Shown piece after piece: positions 8,984-13,011 of a stretch of 13,011 nucleotides of DNA; position 1 is the first letter of the stretch; every line of letters begins with the position of its first letter. The stretch covers positions 1 to 13,011 of the forward strand of contig DTVC01000002.1 of NCBI GenBank assembly GCA_012963775.1, read 5' to 3'. Origin of the DNA: Candidatus Pelagibacter sp. Its GTDB lineage: Bacteria; Pseudomonadota; Alphaproteobacteria; Pelagibacterales; Pelagibacteraceae. Below the pieces are notes generated by a model, which worked only from the letters and a program-made list of their open reading frames with translations, was not told the origin of the DNA and ran no database searches. The translations under genes were made by a program, and so were the position numbers.

Positions 8984-10715
8984 AAATTATTTATCAATTT
9001 TTATCATCCTATTTATTTTATTAAATAGTTTTGTAGCAGCCGAAGATGAACCAGTTGATATTTGGAATTTAGAAAAAAAACTTGAAGAGAATAAATCGGA
9101 AATTATTTTACAAGATAATGATATTTCTGTTAATTCAACAATTCAAATACAAACTAATCAAAGTAATGAATTTGAAATTGTAAAAGGAAACAAACTTAAT
9201 TCTAACAATATAAATTTAGCCGGTCTTTACGATCCTGCTGAAAACGGATTAACAATAGACATGTGGTTTAATTCGGATGGCAATGAGATTGTATCAATAT
9301 TTAAGAGAATAAATAAAATTAAATTGTCGAATGATGCAAAAGAAATTTTAGATATTGCCTTACTCACCAATTCTTACTTTCCAAAAAAGAATATTAGTGA
9401 AGATAAATTTTTAAATTATAAAACAGATTATTTGATTCAAAATGGCAATTTAGAACTGATTAAATTGTATTTGTTAAAAAATCAAAATAATTCGAATAAC
9501 TCAAAGTTATTAAGATATTATGTTGAAGAATATCTTTCAAATTCCGATTTAGAAAATGCTTGTAGTATATTCAATGAAATTAATTTGCTAAATGATGATT
9601 ATCTAACAAAATTTAAAATTTATTGTCTAATTAATGAAAACAGAACGGAAGAAGCCCAACTTCAATTTGATCTAATGAAAGAATTAGATTTTAATGATGA
9701 ATTTTTTGAAAAAAAATACAATTTTATAATGGGTTACACTTCAGATGATGAGAAACAAATATCTGAAAAAAATATTTTAGATTTTCATTTATCTCACAGA
9801 ACCAATCCTCAGTTTCAATATATACCCAGCAAAAATACATCAAAAATTATTTGGAGATATCTTTCATCTTCGAATTTATTAGAGAATATTGACGAAATAG
9901 ATTTGGAAGATATAGAGAAACTATCACTTATTGAACAAGCAACTCATGAAGGAAACTATAGTGAAAAGGAATTATTAGATTTATATAAAAGATTTCAATT
10001 TACCATTAATCAACTTTTAAGTGTCAAAGATACTTATAAACTTTTACCAACAGTTCAAGGAAGAGCACTTCTTTATCAAAGATTATTATTAACAAAAGAT
10101 CCAGAACAGATATTAGATTTATCTTCTAAATTAAAAGATTCATTTGTCAGCGAAAATATTGAAAATGCTTTTAAAAAAGAGCTATCGAAAATGTTAGGCA
10201 AGATAAATGTCGAAGATATACCTTCAAATTATTCTACTTTTTATACAAAAAATTTAATTAATCAAAATCCAAAAAAATCCAAAATTAAAATAAATAATAA
10301 AATAATTTATCAATCAAAATTATTAAATTATTTTAAAGAAAGTTATAATATTAAAAAAGTTGAAAAAGATACGAATGATTTAATAAAAAGTATTAAAAAA
10401 AATAAAAACTACTTTGTTTCAACAAAAGATTTAATGCTTTTAGAGTCTTTACAGTCCGATGGAGTTAAAATTTCTAAAAAATATCTAAAATTATTTCAAT
10501 TTAATCAGTCAGATATCCCAACAGATTTACAATTATTGATCAATAATAATGAGATTGGCTTAGTTTTACTCAGATTTGTGGAAATTCTTGGAGAAGATGA
10601 GTTTATAAATCTTGGTTCAGATACTATATATTTTATGGTTGATGCTTTGAATCGGTTGAATATTGATTCGATTAGAAACAATATTCTTTTAAAAGTTCTT
10701 CCTTTAAAAGTTTAA
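8958..10715 (+). CDS. Exported helical repeat-like protein, unknown function
   Basis: This 585-residue protein is exported but I cannot name its family. A signal peptide is clear: basic MKISKLLNKNY, hydrophobic core (about 12-25) and likely cleavage after VAA (26-28), before EDEPVDIW. After a low-complexity Asn/Ser/Gln segment (45-85) comes NLAGLYDPAENGLTIDMW (86-103), the most motif-like stretch. The rest (about 110-580) is a long series of amphipathic helices with Leu/Ile/Tyr spacing, resembling an alpha-solenoid of TPR or HEAT type, without exact repeats by eye. No catalytic motif or further membrane segment is seen. A periplasmic scaffold or binding role is plausible. I recall similar long exported proteins near aroK/aroB in other alphaproteobacteria, but cannot confirm it. 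It overlaps the small membrane protein gene by 26 nt and precedes def by 21 nt. Confidence 0.8.
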   Translation: MKISKLLNKNYLSIFIILFILLNSFVAAEDEPVDIWNLEKKLEENKSEIILQDNDISVNSTIQIQTNQSNEFEIVKGNKLNSNNINLAGLYDPAENGLTIDMWFNSDGNEIVSIFKRINKIKLSNDAKEILDIALLTNSYFPKKNISEDKFLNYKTDYLIQNGNLELIKLYLLKNQNNSNNSKLLRYYVEEYLSNSDLENACSIFNEINLLNDDYLTKFKIYCLINENRTEEAQLQFDLMKELDFNDEFFEKKYNFIMGYTSDDEKQISEKNILDFHLSHRTNPQFQYIPSKNTSKIIWRYLSSSNLLENIDEIDLEDIEKLSLIEQATHEGNYSEKELLDLYKRFQFTINQLLSVKDTYKLLPTVQGRALLYQRLLLTKDPEQILDLSSKLKDSFVSENIENAFKKELSKMLGKINVEDIPSNYSTFYTKNLINQNPKKSKIKINNKIIYQSKLLNYFKESYNIKKVEKDTNDLIKSIKKNKNYFVSTKDLMLLESLQSDGVKISKKYLKLFQFNQSDIPTDLQLLINNNEIGLVLLRFVEILGEDEFINLGSDTIYFMVDALNRLNIDSIRNNILLKVLPLKV

Positions 10716-10736
10716 AAATTGTAATAAAATTAAATA

Positions 10737-11261
10737 ATGGCTATTAAAACTATTCTTACGGAACCAAATAAGATTTTAAGACAGATATCAAATCCAGTAG
10801 ATCATGTTGGAGAGGAGGAGCAAAAATTGATGGATGATATGCTTGAAACGATGTATGCAGCACCTGGAATTGGACTTGCAGCAATACAAATAGGTATACC
10901 AAAAAGAATTATTATAATGGATATAAGTAGAGAAAAAGAAAATAAAAATCCTTTACATTTTATTAATCCTGAAATTGTTTGGAAAGCAGACGAAGACATT
11001 ATTTATGAAGAAGGCTGTTTGTCAGTTCCTAATCAATTTGCAGAAATAAATCGTCCAAAAGAATGTCATGTAAAATATTTAGATTATTTTGGCCAACCTC
11101 AATTGCTTAAAGCAGAGGGGCTATTAGCTACATGTATTCAACATGAAATTGATCATTTAGAAGGTATTTTATTTATTGATTATTTATCTAAATTAAAAAA
11201 AACAATGATTATAAAAAAACTATCTAAACAAAAAGGAAAATCAGAAAGAATTGTTGTTTAA
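10737..11261 (+). CDS. def: Peptide deformylase
   Basis: Def removes the formyl group from the N-terminal Met of new proteins, using a metal ion, normally Fe2+. The 174-residue length is typical of bacterial type I enzymes. All three signature motifs are intact: GIGLAAIQ (44-51), EGCLS (92-96) with metal ligand Cys94, and QHEIDH (135-140) with ligands His136 and His140 and catalytic Glu137. The C-terminal helix is present and basic. The gene lies 21 nt after the exported-protein gene and 5 nt before fmt. The def-fmt pair is the common bacterial arrangement, coupling addition and removal of the formyl group. No Shine-Dalgarno sequence is visible before the ATG. Confidence 0.98.
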   Translation: MAIKTILTEPNKILRQISNPVDHVGEEEQKLMDDMLETMYAAPGIGLAAIQIGIPKRIIIMDISREKENKNPLHFINPEIVWKADEDIIYEEGCLSVPNQFAEINRPKECHVKYLDYFGQPQLLKAEGLLATCIQHEIDHLEGILFIDYLSKLKKTMIIKKLSKQKGKSERIVV

Positions 11262-11266
11262 TTTTA

Positions 11267-12196
11267 ATGAGCAAAAAAATTGTATTTATGGGTACTCCCA
11301 ATTTTGCTGTATCCATACTAAAATCATTATACCAAAATGGTTATCCAGTTTCTTTAGTTTATACACAACCTCCACAAAAATCTAATCGAGGTCATAAAAT
11401 ACAAAAATCACCTGTACAATTTTTATCGGAAACAATTAATTTAGAATTTAGAACTCCTCATACACTTAAGAATAATCAAGAAGAAAAAAACTTTTTAAAA
11501 AAATTAAATATTGATTTAGGAATTGTAGTTGCTTATGGACAAATTATACCTAAGGAAATTTTGGAACTTAGTAAGTATGGATTTATAAATATACATGCAT
11601 CTTTGCTCCCAAAGTGGCGCGGAGCTGCCCCTATTCAGAGATCAATAATGGCAGGCGAATTAGAAACAGGTATTTCAATTATGAAAATGAATGAAAATTT
11701 GGACTCGGGACCTGTTTGCAACAAATATCCTATAAAGATATTAGATAATGAAAACAACGAGGAACTTGCAAATAGATTATCCAAATTAGCCGCAGAAAAA
11801 ATATTAGATAATATTGATAATATATTTGAAAATAAAGCTGAATTTAAAGAACAACTGCATGATAAAGCTACCTATGCAAAAAAAATTGAAAAATCTGAAG
11901 GTAAAATTTCTTGGAATGAAAGTGCTAAAAAAATAATAGGAAAAATAAATGGATTATATCCAACTCCAGGTGCTTGGTTTTTATATAATAATGAAAGATA
12001 TAAAATTTTAAAGGCTGAACTATCTGATGCCAATGGGAATCCAGGTAAAATTTTAAGTGAAAATTTTGAAATTGGTTGTGGTAAAAATTCAATAAAAGTT
12101 TTGGAAATACAACGTGAGGGGAAAAAAATTCAAAAAATAAACGAATTTATGCTTGGTACTCAAATAAAAAAGGGTTCAGACCTAAATTATGCATAG
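11267..12196 (+). CDS. fmt: Methionyl-tRNA formyltransferase
   Basis: Fmt transfers a formyl group from 10-formyl-tetrahydrofolate to initiator Met-tRNA. The 309 residues have the N-terminal formyltransferase domain (FMGTPNFAVSIL at 7-18, VVAYGQIIP at 87-95) with catalytic Asn108 and His110 in FINIHASLLPKWRGAAPIQR (106-125) and Asp146 in LDSGPV (145-150). A C-terminal OB-like tRNA-binding domain follows from about residue 205 (KISWNESA, NGLYPTPGAWF). Both domains are complete. It sits 5 nt after def, and its last 8 nt overlap the start of truA, so the three genes are one transcription unit. The def-fmt-truA order is familiar in alphaproteobacteria. Confidence 0.98.
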   Translation: MSKKIVFMGTPNFAVSILKSLYQNGYPVSLVYTQPPQKSNRGHKIQKSPVQFLSETINLEFRTPHTLKNNQEEKNFLKKLNIDLGIVVAYGQIIPKEILELSKYGFINIHASLLPKWRGAAPIQRSIMAGELETGISIMKMNENLDSGPVCNKYPIKILDNENNEELANRLSKLAAEKILDNIDNIFENKAEFKEQLHDKATYAKKIEKSEGKISWNESAKKIIGKINGLYPTPGAWFLYNNERYKILKAELSDANGNPGKILSENFEIGCGKNSIKVLEIQREGKKIQKINEFMLGTQIKKGSDLNYA

Positions 12197-12929
12197 GTAT
12201 CAAATTTGTATTGAATATGTTGGAACAAATTTTATTGGTTGGCAAATTCAAAAAAAGGGAAACTCAGTTCAAAAATTTGTTCAATCGGTTATTTCAAAGA
12301 TTGTAAAAAAGGAAGTATCTATAGTTGGCTCAGGAAGAACTGATGCTGGGGTTCATGCTTGGGGACAATCAGCTCATTTTGAATGCGAAAAAAAAATAAT
12401 TAATTCAGATAAATTTATAAAATCTTTGAACTTTTTTTTAAACAAAAAACAAATTTCTATTACAACATTAAAAAAAAGAAATTCAAATTTTAACGCACGA
12501 TATTCAGCAAAGGAGAGAATTTATGAATATGTTATTATTAATAGACTTGCTCCACCATCCATTGAAAGAAATAGAGCTTGGCATATCAGGAAAAAATTAG
12601 ATTTAGAAATGATTAAAAAAGGTACAAAAAAATTGTCTGGAACTTATGATTTTTCAACTTTTAGAGCCTCTAATTGTTATTCCAAAAGCCCAATTAGAAC
12701 ATTAAAAAAAATTAAAGTTAAAAGATTAAATGAAAAAATTACAATTCAATTTAAATCTAAATCTTTTCTAAGAAATCAAGTTAGATCTATGGTTGGATGT
12801 TTAAAATATTTAGGTGAAAAAAAATGGAGTTTAAAAAAATTTGAAAGTGTATTTAAATCAAAAAACAGAAAACTCTGTGCCCCTCCCGCTCCTGCTCATG
12901 GTCTTTATTTATTAAAAGTTAATTATTAG
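12189..12929 (+). CDS. truA: tRNA pseudouridine(38-40) synthase TruA
   Basis: TruA converts uridines 38-40 in the anticodon stem-loop of tRNAs to pseudouridine. The 246-residue length is normal. The catalytic Asp52 is in GSGRTDAGVHAWGQSAHF (47-64). Other family motifs are FNARYSAKERIYEY (101-114), SGTYDFSTFRAS (150-161), SFLRNQVRSMVG (192-203) and the terminal APAHGLYLLKV (234-244). The start ATG overlaps the fmt stop by 8 nt, and moving it downstream would cut into the first strand (YQICIEYVG), so this start is preferred. The 3' end overlaps a convergent partial gene by 11 nt. Confidence 0.98.
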   Translation: MHRYQICIEYVGTNFIGWQIQKKGNSVQKFVQSVISKIVKKEVSIVGSGRTDAGVHAWGQSAHFECEKKIINSDKFIKSLNFFLNKKQISITTLKKRNSNFNARYSAKERIYEYVIINRLAPPSIERNRAWHIRKKLDLEMIKKGTKKLSGTYDFSTFRASNCYSKSPIRTLKKIKVKRLNEKITIQFKSKSFLRNQVRSMVGCLKYLGEKKWSLKKFESVFKSKNRKLCAPPAPAHGLYLLKVNY

Positions 12930-13011
12930 TATTTCTTACAAAAAATACAAAAATTAAAGAAGTTACAAACATTATTAAACTATAAGTAGCTGCAGGTATT
13001 ACAAATGCTCC
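12919..13011 (-). CDS. C-terminal end of a membrane protein (partial)
   Basis: On the minus strand a frame is open from the window edge to a TAA at 12921-12919 and encodes the last 30 residues of a protein. They read as a Pro/Ala-containing start of a helix (FVIPAATYSLIM), a hydrophobic run (VTSLIFVFFV) and a short polar tail ending RNTNN. This is what the final transmembrane helix and cytoplasmic tail of a transporter would look like; the FVIPAATY stretch loosely recalls the end of FucP-like sugar MFS permeases, which is a guess. It overlaps the end of truA by 11 nt, in keeping with the other convergent pairs here. The other frames of this stretch show no better candidate. Confidence 0.5.
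   Translation of the reverse strand, partial: GAFVIPAATYSLIMFVTSLIFVFFVRNTNN

Noticed and set aside
8788..8997. Minus-strand hydrophobic open frame of 69 codons
   Set aside because: It is antisense to the small membrane protein and to the signal peptide of the next gene. The plus-strand reading is supported by the operon position and 26-nt overlap.
10802..10999. Minus-strand open frame of 65 codons inside def
   Set aside because: It is antisense to the first signature motif of peptide deformylase.

Overview
The window looks like part of a streamlined, strongly AT-rich alphaproteobacterial genome. It resembles a marine SAR11-like (Pelagibacterales) or HIMB59-type lineage, but I place it by gene content and base composition only. 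Supporting points are very short intergenic gaps, A/T-rich codon use (Lys, Asn, Ile, Phe), few recognisable Shine-Dalgarno sequences, and two typically alphaproteobacterial features: a J-domain protein/cobS/cobT cluster divergent from bolA, and a RegB/PrrB-type redox histidine kinase. No mobile element, CRISPR array, phage gene or rRNA is visible.

Layout, left to right. (1) 1-54 is the 3' end of a tRNA-Ser, followed by a hairpin and a 170-bp spacer, the only long gene-free stretch. (2) 225-3577, plus strand: gyrB, then a RegB-like histidine kinase 2 nt later. (3) 3574-6866, minus strand: J-domain protein, then cobS, then cobT, tightly joined by an overlap and an abutment. (4) 6887-7147, plus strand: bolA, divergent from the J-protein gene with only 20 bp between start codons. 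(5) 7136-8741, minus strand: aroK then aroB (shikimate pathway), overlapping each other. (6) 8798-12929, plus strand: a small membrane protein, a large secreted repeat-like helical protein, def, fmt and truA, probably one transcript. (7) 12919-13011, minus strand: the C-terminal end of a membrane protein that continues beyond the window.

The genes cover DNA supercoiling (GyrB), redox signalling (RegB-like kinase), an AAA+/VWA chelatase-like machine with a J-protein (CobS, CobT), Fe-S/glutaredoxin-linked regulation (BolA), aromatic amino acid synthesis (AroK, AroB), initiator Met-tRNA formylation and nascent-peptide deformylation (Fmt, Def), and tRNA pseudouridylation (TruA). The less explained parts are the J-protein/CobS/CobT module with no CobN in view, the RegB-type kinase without its RegA partner, an approximately 18-residue insertion in the GyrB TOPRIM region, and the unnamed envelope pair at 8798-10715. 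All three convergent gene junctions overlap in coding sequence, so terminators there must lie inside the opposing gene.
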